Assembly (NCBI GenBank): GCA_965153455.1
Contig: OZ234494.1
Span: forward strand, 16,988,001-17,052,000
Direction: 5' to 3'
Length of the DNA stretch: 64,000 bases
DNA from: Sphagnum compactum
Lineage: Eukaryota > Bryophyta > Sphagnopsida > Sphagnales
The notes below the pieces were generated by a model, which did no database searches, was not told the DNA's origin, and saw nothing but the letters and a program-made list of their open reading frames with translations. This document shows, one piece after another, positions 35,905-48,311 of this stretch (its first letter is position 1; every line of letters starts with the position of its first letter). The translations under genes were made by a program, and so were the position numbers.

Positions 35905-38900
35905 AGTATGTGGATTCTGGAACTTCAAACCACATGACTAGTGATGAAGAATGGTTTAGAGACATAAGGGATTTGAAAACACCGAGGTTTGTGGAAACTA
36001 GTGATGACACTACACATCCCATCACACAAATTGGTAAGGTGCCATTGTCCATGCAAAATGGGTAAACAAAGTACTTGAAAGATGTACTTTATGTTCCAAC
36101 CATTAAAAAAAAAAATCTCGGTAGGCCAGATGGTGGAACAAGGCTTATAGGTGACATTCAACCCTAATGGATGTTTTGTGGAAGACATGAAGAACCAAGG
36201 AAAACTGATTGCAAAAGGGAAAAAGAATGGACAAATGTGAACATGCCTGAGGTGAATTCCATGTTATTCACACATGGAAAAGGAGCTGGAAACATTGGAA
36301 TTTGGCACAAGCAGGTTGGCCATGTTAATTTCCAATGTCTTAAGTTGATGGAGAAACAAAATCTTGTTGGAGGTCTTCCCAAATTTGGAATAGAAGAAAC
36401 GATGTCAAAAGTTTGTGAAACATGCCAATTGGGAAGCAAGTTAGGCATCCATTCCCAGTTCAAACAATTCATGTAAGTTCCAAACCTTTGGAAATGATCC
36501 ATTCAAATGTGTGGACCACGAAGACAGAATCCATTGGAGGATGCAGGTATTACGTGAGTTTCATTGATGACCACACAAAGGTATGGGTCTATTTCATGAA
36601 ACACAAAGGTGAAATGTTTCAACATTTTTTGAATTTCAAAACAATGGTGGAGAAGGAGAAGGGTGTGAGCATCAAATGCCTAAGGTCTGATGGAAGGGGA
36701 GAATATTTTTTAAATGAATTCAGTGAATACTTGAAGGAACATGTAATTCAAAGGAAATGCTCATGTAGTTATTCCCCACAACAAAATGGAGTTGTTGAAA
36801 GGAAAAACATGCACATTGCATAAATAGCACATACCGTGTTGAATGAGAAGAATTTGCCAAATTATTTTTGGGCTGAAGCGCAGCAACTATAGTCTATATC
36901 ATGAATCAAACACTCACAACAGCAGTTCATGGCATGACACCCGAAGAAAAATTCATATGTAAAAAACCAGATGTTTCACACCTTAGAGTGTTTGGTTCCA
37001 TTACATATGTGCATGTTCCTGATGAGAAGAGATCAAAACTAGACCCAAAAGCTAAGAATTGTATCTTCATTGGATATTCTTTAGAACAAAAATGATATAG
37101 ATGCTTCAACCATTCCACTCAAAAGTTGCAAGTGAGTAGAGATGTTGTGTTTGATGAGATGATTAGTTTGTACTCACCATTGAAGATAGCAAAAGATGGA
37201 GAGGTTAGAAATGGTGATGTTTCATCAAATGTGGAACAAAAATCACAATTAATTAGTGGACCACAAAAGTCTTCAATTAATGGGTCCAGTAGCACTCCGT
37301 GGAAAGGAAGATTAAGATCTTCAAACATTGTACATGGTAGTTTTCAAACATCATCTAGAAATTCTCATGTAGATGGTGAGTCAAATGATTTAAAGAAAAG
37401 TGTGGGTGAAGAATCAAAAGTCCCTTCAGTTACTACTCTCGGAGCTTGGATGGCCAAGAAAGTTTTGAAAACACTTCACAATAACAATGGAGTACGAAGA
37501 TCCACACGAGTCAAGTACCCTGTACAAAGACTCACATATGATGGTTTTGTAGCTCATCATTACGCATACATGGTGAAAGTTATACATGAGGTTGAACCCA
37601 CTTGTTTTGAACAGGCGACTAAAAACCCTAAGTGGGACAATGCCATGGATGAAGAGATGGCGGCGTTGGATGCTAATGCTACTTGGGAATTGGTAATTTT
37701 ACCAAAAGACAAGAAAGCAATTGGTGCAAATGGGTGTACAAAATTAAGCACAATGCAGATGGATATGTGAACAGATACAAAACAAGATTGGTTGCCAAAG
37801 GTTATGCCCAAACTTATGGCATAAACTATGAGGAGCCTATAGACTAGTTGTAAAAATGACACTATAAGAACAATCATTGTTATGGCAACAACAAAAGGAT
37901 GGTCTTTACATCAAATGGATGCAAAGAATGTTTTTCTTCATGGAGATTTACAGGAAAAGTGTACATGGAACAACTACCAGGTTGTGTGGACCAAACACAT
38001 CCTAATTTGGTTTGTAGGTTGATGAAAACTTTGTACGGCTTGAAGTAAGCACCTAGAACATGGTCAAACAAAATAGGTCGGTAGCTTATCACAAGTGGAT
38101 TTCAAACATCCAATGCAGATTTTTCACTATATGTGAAAAAGACAAATTGTGGGATTGTAGTCATAATCATGTATGTTGATGATTTGATTATCATAGGAAA
38201 TAGTGATGTAGACATCTCTAATTTGAATAAGATTTTGAAACAAAAATTTGAGATGAAGGATTTGAGAGAGTTGCGTTACTTCCTCGGCATTGAGGTAATC
38301 CAGTCCCCTCAAGGGATATGGTTTTTACAAATGCAATATGCTTTGAAAAAATTATTCGAATAAGGGATGACGGGTTACAAACCCATTTCAATTCCATTGG
38401 AGCAAAATGTGAAATTAAGTGCAGATGAAGGAGACCTTGTGGAGGATACCACTATGTACAAACGCATAATGGGGAGTTTGATTTACATGATCATCACAAG
38501 GCCAAATTTGAGTTATGTAGTTGGAGTGGTGAGTCAAACATGCAAACACCACAAAAGCCACATTTGGATGCAGTGAGGCGCATACTGAAGTACATAAAAC
38601 ATATTTTGCAGTGTGGATTTTTTATGAAACCAAGAGCCAATTACAAGTACATGGATACACAGATGTTGATTGGGTTGGCAATGTTTTAGATAGAAGATCA
38701 ACTAGTGGCTTCATGTTTTCTTTTGGAAGTGGTGCTGTTAGTTGGAGCAATAAAAAACAACCAACACTTGCATTATCAAGCACGGAAGCAAAATACAGAG
38801 GCGTAACGATCGTTGCATGTGAAGTAGTTTGGTTACAAAAACTACTTTTAGATTTGGGACAATCAGTGGATACTCTTATTGTCATTTATTGTGTTAACAT

Positions 38901-39035
38901 CAGTAGCATACTATTTGCTAACAACCCGGTCTATCATGCTAGGACAAAGCACATTAAGGTGCACTACCACTTTATTAAAGAAAAAGTTCTAGCAAGAGAA
39001 ATTAACCTTATTCATGTTAGTACTGAAAGTTGTTG
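35905..39035 (+). pseudogene. copia pol remnant (protease, integrase, RT, RNase H)
   Basis: The protease D-S-G is at 35913-35921. The integrase zinc-binding HHCC region lies at 36300-36430 (VCETC). The first catalytic Asp of the integrase D-D-E triad has become Asn (codon 36506-36508, HSNVW), while RSDGRGEY and NGVVERKN keep the other two acids. The RT starts near 37640 (WDNAMDEEMAAL) and keeps YVDD at 38172-38183. RNase H follows (STSGFMFSFG, LALSSTEAKY) and the C-terminal TKHIKVHYHF is at 38945. Internal stops (for example after 36823 and near 37090) and a frameshift near 37735 disable it. Confidence 0.88.
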
Positions 39036-39111
39036 ACATTTTCACAAAGGCTTTAGGTATAGACAAACTAAGGAAGTTTAGAAAAATGTTTAGTGTACTA
39101 GAAGTGGATTT

Positions 39112-39126
39112 GAGCTTGAGGGGGAA
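39112..39126 (+). other. Polypurine tract of the copia element
   Basis: GAGCTTGAGGGGGAA ends directly before the TG of the right LTR; the G5 core is the usual second-strand primer form. Confidence 0.75.
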
Positions 39127-39439
39127 TGTTGAGAATTCAAGCTCAACTAGTTAGGTTTCATTAATTACTAGAGTAGGAAAGTAACCAGGTTACTTTCACA
39201 AGGTTAAATTACTTTCTTTACGTATATTATTTTGGTTATTTGTGGTTTGGTCTTTTAGTTAAATACTTTGGTGTTGATGGTTTGGTTTTTTTTTTTTCAT
39301 TGCACAAGTTTGTGTATTTCATGTGATAAGAACCTTGAGGAGTTCTTGATGTTATGTTCCATGTTGTGAAAATCATGTTTTAGTTTCCTTTCAATAAATA
39401 TTTATGTTTGTACTTGACTAGATTTCCTATTTGTTAACA
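39127..39439 (+). repeat. 3' LTR of the copia element
   Basis: It begins TGTTGA and ends TTGTTAACA, matching 33362-33668 with scattered substitutions and short length changes in T-runs. Confidence 0.9.
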
Positions 39440-39474
39440 AATATTAAGATTTTTAAGATATCCGCCCAACACTA

Positions 39475-40480
39475 GTCACAACTCACATGTTACTTTAGAT
39501 GTTGTTGACAAATTAATGGATGTGGGGTTAGATTTTATCACCCTGCCATAAACACAAGCCATGCATTATAGGAGTTCAATGTTTCTTGTTTTAGACCTTT
39601 CAAAATTACTTTAAAAATTTATATAAATGTTTAGACATTGGTTAATAAAAAGAGAAGTACTAACAAGGAATATTTGGCATAGTGGGTGTCTCTAAGATTC
39701 AAGAAGGCACTAACATCAACAAACATATGCAAAGGTTTTTCAGCCATTCAAATCTACCCCTTGGATCTAAATGCAATGGTAAGTAATATGCAACCATTTG
39801 AACAATTCATAGACATTGAACTTGAAATCCAACGTGTGGATTTGCAAGTTGAAGAACTCTTAAATGAAAACTTGAATCGTCTACCATTATTATGTGGACA
39901 TTGATGGATTGTGTGAAGATGATGATTTCCAATTGAATAGTGGGAAAGGAAATCCGAATGATGCACTTAATTTGTCAACGGATGTTGGGTTTAAGAGCAC
40001 AAATCTCGGATCAACTAACATTGGGTTCGGGAATGTGAATCTTGGAACCATTCACACTTATTCAAGTAACTTATAACTTGGACTAACAATCTTGTAGGAA
40101 AGGGTGTTGGACGGGTGTGAATCACATGCAATAATGTCAATTGCTGCTACTACTGACTTGCATTGCTTATTGACTCTACCAAAAGTTTTAATTAGGTCTA
40201 ACCACCTAGTGTCAACAAAAGAGCCTTTAATCAATTATAACAAAAACATCATGATGATTAATGAAGATTATGTGGTTGCATTCCAACAAAAAATTGTAAG
40301 TTAAGAAACAACAACCCAAAAGCGGGATGTTTGAAAAGAATAGCTATTGGCGTCTAAGTGCATATAAACAATTAAAAAGAATGATTCAAAGGTGGTGAAA
40401 CAAATCCAGTTGGAAGAAAAAAAATCTTTTTCTTTTTTGATGGATTATGGAATTTTAAATGGTGGGAGAGGTGGACAATG
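39475..40480 (+). pseudogene. pogo/jerky-type transposase remnant, C-terminal part
   Basis: The sequence resumes directly after the inserted element with HNSHVTLDVVDKLMDVGLD and FITLP (39475-39555). Near 39720-39780 it reads ICKGFSAIQIYPLDLNAM, typical of the region just after the DDE core in this family. Downstream pieces (LLNENLNRLP at 39850, LGSTNIGFGNVNLG at 40010, KEPLINYNKNIMM with a following YVVAFQQK at 40215-40300) look like the variable C-terminal tail. Frames change and stops occur. It belongs with 31571-32428. Confidence 0.72.
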
Positions 40481-41197
40481 CTTTGCATTTGGCCATCCAA
40501 GCTAATCTACCTCTAGCTGCAACAATGTACCGTGTTCCATTTTGTGGGTTCACACTCATTTGCTACAAATACAACATGAAACTCGCCATCACCAAGCCTA
40601 AAGTTCAACATGAAGGCCAATATATGTTGCATATTACCTTAATTGAACTTAGCTAGGTCTATGAAAGAATCACAAATTCTTGTCCCATGGAATGATCAAC
40701 TTCAAACTAACCTTAGATCATTGTTGACATCTGTAAGATGCCAATGTTCGTGCAGTAACAAAGTGAAAATTAAAGAGGGATCAATAAAGTTCATTTGTTA
40801 CTTGATTTAGACATTTTAAGGTTGATTAATGATTTGTTTAAGGAAGCTAGATTTACATTTTGGGTAGCGATGTGATGTATCACACATTGTTTAAAAAAGG
40901 GCAGTGTGCATTTTGGGGTCATGAAGTGATATGTCATATGATTCACTTTGTTCAATTTGCAAGCATTGCCATGTATTTTTTATCATTGCATCATCTACTT
41001 TAACATAATTCCACCCTACATTATGAAAGTAACTAAAACAATTCTAAATCACCCACCATTGTTTTAACTATATATTCCTCCCAATTCATTACGTGCAAGT
41101 GGCACATTTGTAAAATTCATTGCAAATCATGATGGGCAATAAGTTGATATTTGATGGCAACAAATGTGCACCCCCTACTTGCACATACTGGGTGTCG

Positions 41198-41286
41198 AGG
41201 TGTTTAAACTTTGAAAATGTGTAAATAATTGATGGATGGAAAAACCATGATGATTCCATTATCCTTCAACTGGGTGCAAATGGGAT
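41198..41286 (+). repeat. Dispersed repeat, copy 1
   Basis: It shares with 58858-58955 the blocks AGGTGTTYAAACTTTGAAAAT, GATGG or CATGG-rich middle, and GCAAATGGGATA in the same order and spacing. A second related block lies further on (41650-41695 against 58990-59030, CCTTAAAC then ATTTAAG). The family is unknown. Confidence 0.7.
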
Positions 41287-44200
41287 AACACGAGCCGCAC
41301 CTACCCACTTTTGGGATTACTTTTGGTGGAATTTTTTTTTAAATTTTAAAAAATTTCTTTATATTATTTTGTCAAGTTTATGTAAAAGATTTCAAAATAT
41401 ATGTAATTGTTAAAAATTTTGAAGTTTTTGTAGCACTAAAAGGACTTAATTCACATGTTCCAATGATATATTATGAACCTTACTATATAAAAAAAATCTT
41501 CTATTTTCAACACCAAATTAAATTATCACTTCTAAATGTGAAAAATTGAGCACTTGTTGTGGTTTATGTTAGTGTGACTACACCCAACTACCTTCCTATT
41601 TGTTAAGGGATGAATTTTTTTTCCACATCTAATTTTTGTCATTTTAATTGAGAAACCCTTAAACCTCCATTTAAGCTTCAATTACCTTAACTTTGATTGG
41701 CTGGTAACTAATACTTTACATTGTCCAAGATTTCAAGTTTATGGATGAAAATGAAAAATTAACTTACACTTATTTTGAATGTGGTAAATATCATAAGGGC
41801 TCACATATTGGGTGTGGGTATATATGCTTTTAAGGTTGCAAGTGTGATGTGAGAAAATGTATTCACTCTTGGTGAAGGTCATGCCCTCCCAAAAAAATAC
41901 ATTGTGATAATATTCATGAATAATAGCAACCATGCACCACTAGCAATAAATTGGTTTACACAATATATTTTGGATGAAATATAACCATTTTATGGTGGAG
42001 AACAATGTTTTCCAAATATTTTTTAAAATTAGGTATCACTATGCATAATTGTTGGATATGGATAAAATCAATTTTGAATTTTGAATTTTTCTTCATATCT
42101 ATCGTGATACACATTTGTTCGATGTGAACCTAAGTTCTATCCTTTTGTGTAACCATATTCATCCAAATACATATATAGTCATTATGGTTCTAAAAAACTA
42201 AGACATGCATATGCTTTAGGGTTCAGGAAGAACCTAGAACCCTCATGCCATTCTCTCCTTTTTCATCGCAACATAATGGGTATCGACACTTTTCCAAGCT
42301 CTTTGGCTTTTAACATTGATTTTTGTTGTGAGACTTTTTGAACTCCTTGTTTGATCTTGTTTGTGTTTTGTTTTCAAGTTTCAACTTTTGACTTCAAGTT
42401 CATGTTGTTTTTGTTTTAAGAGGTTAGGTTGCACTCTCTCGTAAACTGTTTTGTAAGCAACAAAAATTGGAAATTTGGTATGCATAACCTTTGTGCATAT
42501 ATGTAGTGTTTCAAATTGAAAACCAACCTATTCATATTAACTAGCAAAAGAAGGAAAATAATTGAATGTGTAACCAATTGTTGTAATAAATTTTTTTTGG
42601 GGTACCATCCTTGCTTATAATGAAGACAAAAAACAAAATCTTGTATTGGTATTCACAAGATAGGTCTAAAAGTCGATAATTGGATAACACTGGTATAAAG
42701 AAGGTTAGTTATGTCAATAAATGTGCATAGGGCTTGTCAAATTGACTACTCATGATTGGACACCTATAATGATTAGTTCAAGTGATTACAATTCAATAAT
42801 CTTTCATTTTATATTATTTCATTTTTCATATTTATGGGTGAAAACTGGGAAAGAATTAACATATCGCATTAAATGTAACAAATACAATTAAAGGCTTGAA
42901 TAAGGGGTACGTGTAGAGCTACTTTTTATTGATGATTAGTACATGGGCTTGCAAAAGAAAATTGGATGAAGAAAAATAAAAATACCCCATTTTAATTATG
43001 CAAAATGGATTTTGTTCAACATTTTTTTTGGTTCAACATTTTTGCACATGACATAGAGGTTAATAAAAGACACAAGATAGCCTAACACATGTTGATTAAC
43101 TAGATCATTTGATGGTTGAGGTGGGTTTCTATTACCTGGTAGTCTCCCACTTATTGTGGTGTCAATTTTAGTTTATGGGTAGGGTTGGAAAAATAATAAT
43201 TTAACTTCACAATAGGCTAAAGTGAACAAACCCCCACAACTACACTAATTGGGAATGTATGTGATTGAATGGCCATTGATTTTTCATTTGTTCCTATCCT
43301 TGTGCTAACTACACAAGTTAGCATAGTTTGATTTTTTAAATTTCGTTTTGGCTTAATCCTACCTTTCCTTAGATTTTTTTTCATCCAACCACATCCACCT
43401 ACTTACCATCTTGCCCCTATTTACAAACTAACATACCCACCACCTTAGCCTATTTTTAAAACTATTGACCTATTCTTACTTGCATGCTAATCTACCTACC
43501 TAATTGCAACCCACCAAGGTTGCAATGTCGTTGATAACAAATGAACGTATTGTGTATGCATTGCATAGTGAACCCCCCTAGCCTCGTATAATGAACCCTT
43601 CCTTTTATGAAAATACATGAAACAACATTGATGAAAATGTTGCATACAATGGACCAATCATGATCTGATGATGACTTGAATGATGATGGACCAAGTTTTC
43701 ACAAATACCTTCACATGGGGCCATGATGACATGAGGCACCTATTAGGAAACTTAAACAAAAAAGAAATTCCTTGCAATTTTTGCATGTTGGATGAAAAGC
43801 AAAAAAGGATCAAGTATTTTAAATGAGTGAATGCAAGTATTGCATTTGGTGAGCCAAATGTGGTTGAAGTAAACCTAAGGTGATGGAGGAATAAGTTTTT
43901 GCAATATTCACATATTCAAACCATGCCCCACACCAAGGGGGCTCCTTGGCCAAGATACACAATACAATTGTATGCTTGTATTGTAATACATTTTATGCTT
44001 AAGGTTATTGTGTGAGTATTGCATTATAAGAACATTGAGGGTTATCAACATGATAAATGTATTACATTGTCAATCATGCTAACAATGACCTTAAAGCTTC
44101 ACAAATGAAGGTATTGCTCGTTATGTGTGGCCACAGTCAATATTTTCCTACTAAAAATGAAAGGATATTTCTCATTTGATTCTATGGTTGATTTAAATCA

Positions 44201-44424
44201 GTCATGACAGATGGGGGTATTGTGTGGAATGAGGCATGTTAAATATGTGCAATATGGCATAGAGTGATCAAGGCCCACAAATTGGGATTGAAATAAATTG
44301 ATTTAAAAAATAAAATGGGTGAAAAATTAGAAAATTAAATTTTTGGACATGTATAAAATTGTTCAAGTGACCACAATACAAAAATGGTGGCGAGATGCAA
44401 AAAAAATCCCACCATTTTGAAACT

Positions 44425-44720
44425 CAAGAGTTTAGTTTAGACTTGATATAAATTATGTGATTGTATCAAAATAGTGGTGCAAGGTTCATGACAATATTAT
44501 TTGTGACACTATTGATTCAAGAGTTTAGATCAGGGATGAAATGAAAATCCATGATTATGGATATATAAAAAGAAAGATGTGATGACCAAAACCTCTTTTA
44601 AAAACCAAGTTCATGACAATATTGCTTGTGAAGCAATTGATCCAAGAGTTTAGATTCAAGATGAAATCAAAATATGTGATAGTGCATGTATAGAAAGAAG
44701 AGTGTGAATACCAAAATTTC
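44425..44720 (+). repeat. Degenerate tandem repeat, period about 125 bp
   Basis: CAAGAGTTTAG occurs at 44425, 44519 and 44643. GTTCATGACAATATT occurs at 44484 and 44609. GATGAAAT followed by AAAAT, then GTGAT/ATGAT, follows each of the last two. The last two units are 124-125 bases apart. Confidence 0.75.
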
Positions 44721-46922
44721 AAGAAAGAAAAATATATATCACTATAAGTTGATTATGTGAAAGAACCTTAAGAAATCAACAAAAGAACTATGACCACATA
44801 GCTATTGTTGACTTTTGATGTAAAGGAATAGGTAAGTGCTAATTAAAAGGTTCTTATTTATATTTCTTCTATACACTACACTAACTTGCACACATTGAAA
44901 AACATGAAAAAACAAAAGAAATACGAGGCACAAAAGTTTCATATTGAAGAGGAATTTGATGTTTGTGAGGAGTACCCTTAGGTGATGGAGGAGTAAGTTC
45001 TTATGTGACAAAAAGAAGAATTTTTTATTTTTATTTTTTGCGACAAGCAAAGCCCAAATTAAAATTCAAATAAAAAAAAGAAAAAGAAAATAAAGAATAG
45101 TTGTTTTTTCCTTCTTCAATGGCAAGTTACAAAACAAAGAAAATAAAAACCAAAAAACGAGAGAAGAAAGAGAAGAAAAAGAAGAAGAAAGGAAAGCATT
45201 GAAAAGCTTGAAGCATGGGTTTTTGGAAGGGTTTTTGGAAGGCATGGTGCCTTTGGAAGGACCAGAGAAAACTAAGGACCTTAGTAAAGTTTAGGTACTC
45301 TGCACGACCTCCCTGTAGTTAACATTCTTTTGATTTGTCCAGGGATCATTAGCCTCTCGGAAGTGGCACACATTGGGGCATTGTGAAAACCATTAGTGAT
45401 ACTCAATCCTTTAAGCAGCTGCACGGTCGGGGCCTTTGAATTTGAAGGGCATGCCTGGCCTTATTGCTGAAGGACGGGCTTGGCCTTATTGGCGAATGGC
45501 TATACAAAACATGTGTGCTATTGTTATTGTGTTTTTAAGGAACCTTTTTCTTAAGTATGTTCTAAATTGAGGGATTCATTGGGGTTTGAAGGATTACTAA
45601 GCCAATGAATTAGGAGTAGGGTGGGTTGTGAGGATGGCTCAACCCACCAACCCACCCACTATTTATTATTCATCGTTCCAAGTTCCCGTCAAGGTCCTCC
45701 AGGTTTACCGTTGGTCTGACTAGGGTTGGCCTCATAAATTTTCAGTTCCCTAGTTGCTCATTTCGGTACTAAGGACGACCTTGAAGTGAAGTTACTTAGG
45801 GACTAAGTGGACATGGGACTAAGTGGACATCAAAGTGAGTGATGGTTTTTTGCAAATATCATAGATTAGATTTTTCCATCAGAAACTCTGTGTGTTCCTT
45901 CTAAAGTGTTTGCAATCATGAGAAGAGAGACAAGGGTAGGTATCTCTAACATGAGGGCATGGAAAAAGCATGTTGGGGGAGTGGTCTCAGCATTCTGCTG
46001 CATGCAAGCAAAGCTACTGTGATTCCTTGTTGGGTTGAATATCTCTCGTCAGTTTTCAACTTTCACTTTGTAAACCCAAAAAACACTCATGAAATGCTTT
46101 GTTGTTAAGCAATTGCAAAGATAAGAATTCTGTCTCACTTGACACTCACTACCTAGCTTCATTATAAAGAACTCCCAGAAGTTTCAAGGTGTATTTAAAG
46201 GGCACCTTGTATCCATGAATTTCACTCCTATTCCCCAATCCTAAGGTTTAGGGTCCTAAGGTAGGTCCAAGGTTTAGGGTCCCATGAAATAGAGTAATCC
46301 TATTGGATGAGAGCCATAAATTGGACCCATGGCCTTTAGATGAGGGTTCGAAACCAAAAAGTGGCAAATAGAGGCTAAACCTTCATGGCACCATTTCGGA
46401 TGGAAAATCAATTGGTTCAAACCTAAAGAAAAAAAAAAAAGCAAAAAAGGAGTGCTCATCCATTTGAAGAACCAAGATTCAAGCTAGGGTCCAAGGCAGG
46501 GTCCAACTCAAGGATTCAGTTTGCTTCAAATGAGTCCAAATTGGTTCAAAGGAATTTGGACCCTGGACCCATCTAAAGTGCCCCTAAGTATGTTTAAGCT
46601 CATGATAATGTTTGTCTCATGCTTTAAGATGAGCAAAGCAAGTTAGCCCAAATACAAAAGGATTCTTGAAATTTTCTACTACTTTCATAAATCTACTTGT
46701 GGCAATCTTCTTGTGGATGATTGCCAGTTTGGTTACATAAGAAAACTATTAAAACAAGGGGTGTGTCACACTGCGGCCTTGCCATTTACATTAAAAAGTA
46801 TCTTAAGGCAAAAGAAAAAATAATCTAAACTCAAATATTTCACCATGCAAAAATATAATTTTCAAAAAATCCTCTAAAAGAAATCAAAATCCTTCAAGAT
46901 ATTATAACTCTATAAATGATCT

Positions 46923-46997
46923 GATGGATGAATTTTTTCATGAACATTCATTTTCATAAATTCATTTTTCATTCATAATGAATGAAATTCGTCCATC
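46923..46997. repeat. Foldback with a 21-bp perfect palindrome
   Basis: GATGGATGAATTT (46923) pairs with AAATTCGTCCATC (46985-46997) with one mismatch. Inside it, 46967-46987 is TTTCATTCAT-A-ATGAATGAAA, a perfect inverted repeat around one base. A further GGATG/CATCC pair lies at 47039-47053. It may be a miniature inverted-repeat element. Confidence 0.7.
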
Positions 46998-48142
46998 ATT
47001 ATCCATTTTCATTACGATGAAATGTGCACAAATCCAAATGGATGAAATCCATCCACCATTGTTTGCTTGTCATGCATATTATATATTTTAAACGTGTTAG
47101 AAAAAAGTTTTTAGGTAATGGGCCACATGGCTAAGTCCTCAAACAAGTATAAATCAAAATGGTCCTTCTCATTACCTTTACTAAGTTTAACAATAATATG
47201 AGGTACAATTTTATATTTTACTTGAAGGGACACGTTTTTTTGTAATTGAAAATTACATTGGTAAAAAATAAGCTTTCATATTTGGTTTTTTTAATTCAAT
47301 TAATTCTATAATATAATTATGTTTATTTTCAAAACTAACAATAACTAAAATAATGTATGCACTAATAATAGGTATTAATTTTTAAAAATAACATAAGTAC
47401 AAGAGACTTTAGATATTAAAATTGTTAGTAGGTTCAATTAGTTCCTATGCAGAATTGTGTAATTTATTCTCCAAAGTTCCATGTGCAAGAGGTAACATTA
47501 TTAAGGTGGTTTTATTTGTTTAGGACCAAAAGTTGATGAAGGTTTAAATGTAATGATTTGGTGGTCCATTGATTTGAGTTGCAATACACACCTTGTATGT
47601 TATGATTTAAAAACTCAACAACTTCATTTTTAAACATTTTTTTGCCTATAAAGTTTTTTTATCAAATGATTAATGTTTATAATAATTTTGTGAAGGCCAA
47701 CCATGATTTTCATTTTTTGAAATGTGATTTAATATTAAAATGTTTGTTGACATGCTTTTAAAATTATTAGAACATGCACGATATTTTGTTTGAGTAAAAG
47801 ATAATCGCCTTCTTTCTTCATCATTCCTCACATTTTTAACTAAAATTTAAATTTAAATAAATATTATGTCAAATTCAATGCAAATATCAAATTATTTAAA
47901 TTAAATTTAAGATTATTCAAATATATAAATATAAAAAACTTAAATAACAATAGAGTCTAAAATTTTTAAAAACTCCTTCACATACTACCCCAAATAATAC
48001 CTTCTTTAATGCACATACTTAGAAGAATTAACACACAATGTCTCCCATGATATTTTAACCTTATTCCTTTTATTTCATACGAGTTGTTGGTAACCCGTGG
48101 CTACGCCACTCCAGCCACCCCCAAGAAAAGGAGGGAGGACCC

Positions 48143-48311
48143 AAAAAAAACGAAAAAAAAAAAAGAAAAGAAAAAAAGACCTTCCTTCACTCCCCCGTCC
48201 GGTCCTTTCCCGCCCGTCCCCCCCCTGCTGGCCCCCCCCCCTGCTGGCCCGCCCCACCCCTGCTGCCCCCCCCTGCTGCCGCTCAGTAACTTCCTAACTG
48301 CCGCTCAGTAA
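48143..48311. repeat. A-rich to C-rich low-complexity island
   Basis: An A/G-only tract (48143-48180) passes abruptly into a C-rich stretch (48190-48285) with CTGCTGGCC and C-run repeats. It ends in a direct repeat of CTGCCGCTCAGTAA (48276 and 48298). Open frames here are Pro- or Gly/Arg-rich and follow from composition only. Confidence 0.85.

Larger units (their letters stand above)
33362..39439 (+). mobile_element. Ty1/copia LTR retrotransposon (degenerate)
   Basis: It has two LTRs of 307 and 313 bases that begin TGTTGA and end TTGTTAACA. An initiator-Met-tRNA-type primer site (33669) and a purine tract before the right LTR are present. The domain order is gag, protease, integrase, reverse transcriptase, RNase H, which defines copia rather than gypsy. 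The flanking pentamers are TATAT (33357-33361) and AATAT (39440-39444), an apparent 5-bp duplication with one change. The LTRs differ at roughly one base in ten by eye, and the internal frame is broken repeatedly, so the insertion is old and inactive. Confidence 0.92.
32429..39474. mobile_element. Non-autonomous hAT-like element, itself interrupted by a copia insertion
   Basis: The left end TAGTGTTGGGTGGATA and inverted right end TAGTGTTGGGCGGATA differ at one of 16 bases and are flanked by perfect 8-bp duplications (GTCACAAC). Removing the copia element at 33362-39439 leaves about 970 bases with no transposase. The interior has a tandem AACAACAA-type array (32650-33060) and clustered AGATATC words near the right end. 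The terminal motif and internal array resemble those of the larger hAT element at 410-4200, which suggests they belong to one family, mobilised in trans. Confidence 0.88.
40481..48080. other. Gene-free, repeat-rich interval
   Basis: No open frame here shows a domain I recognise. The visible structures are listed separately (41198, 44425, 46923). Between 45180 and 46560 the composition is less AT-rich and includes small tandem doublings: GGACTAAGTGGACAT twice near 45805-45830, and AAGGTTTAGGGTCC twice near 46242-46282. This part could be the remains of an unrecognised transposon. Confidence 0.5.

Noticed and set aside
34900-39035. Active copia element
   Set aside because: Premature stops, a frameshift, a lost integrase Asp, a lost knuckle Cys and diverged LTRs rule out activity.
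48075-48311. Pro-rich and Gly/Arg-rich frames in the C-rich island
   Set aside because: Low-complexity composition on both strands, with no start context or conserved motif.
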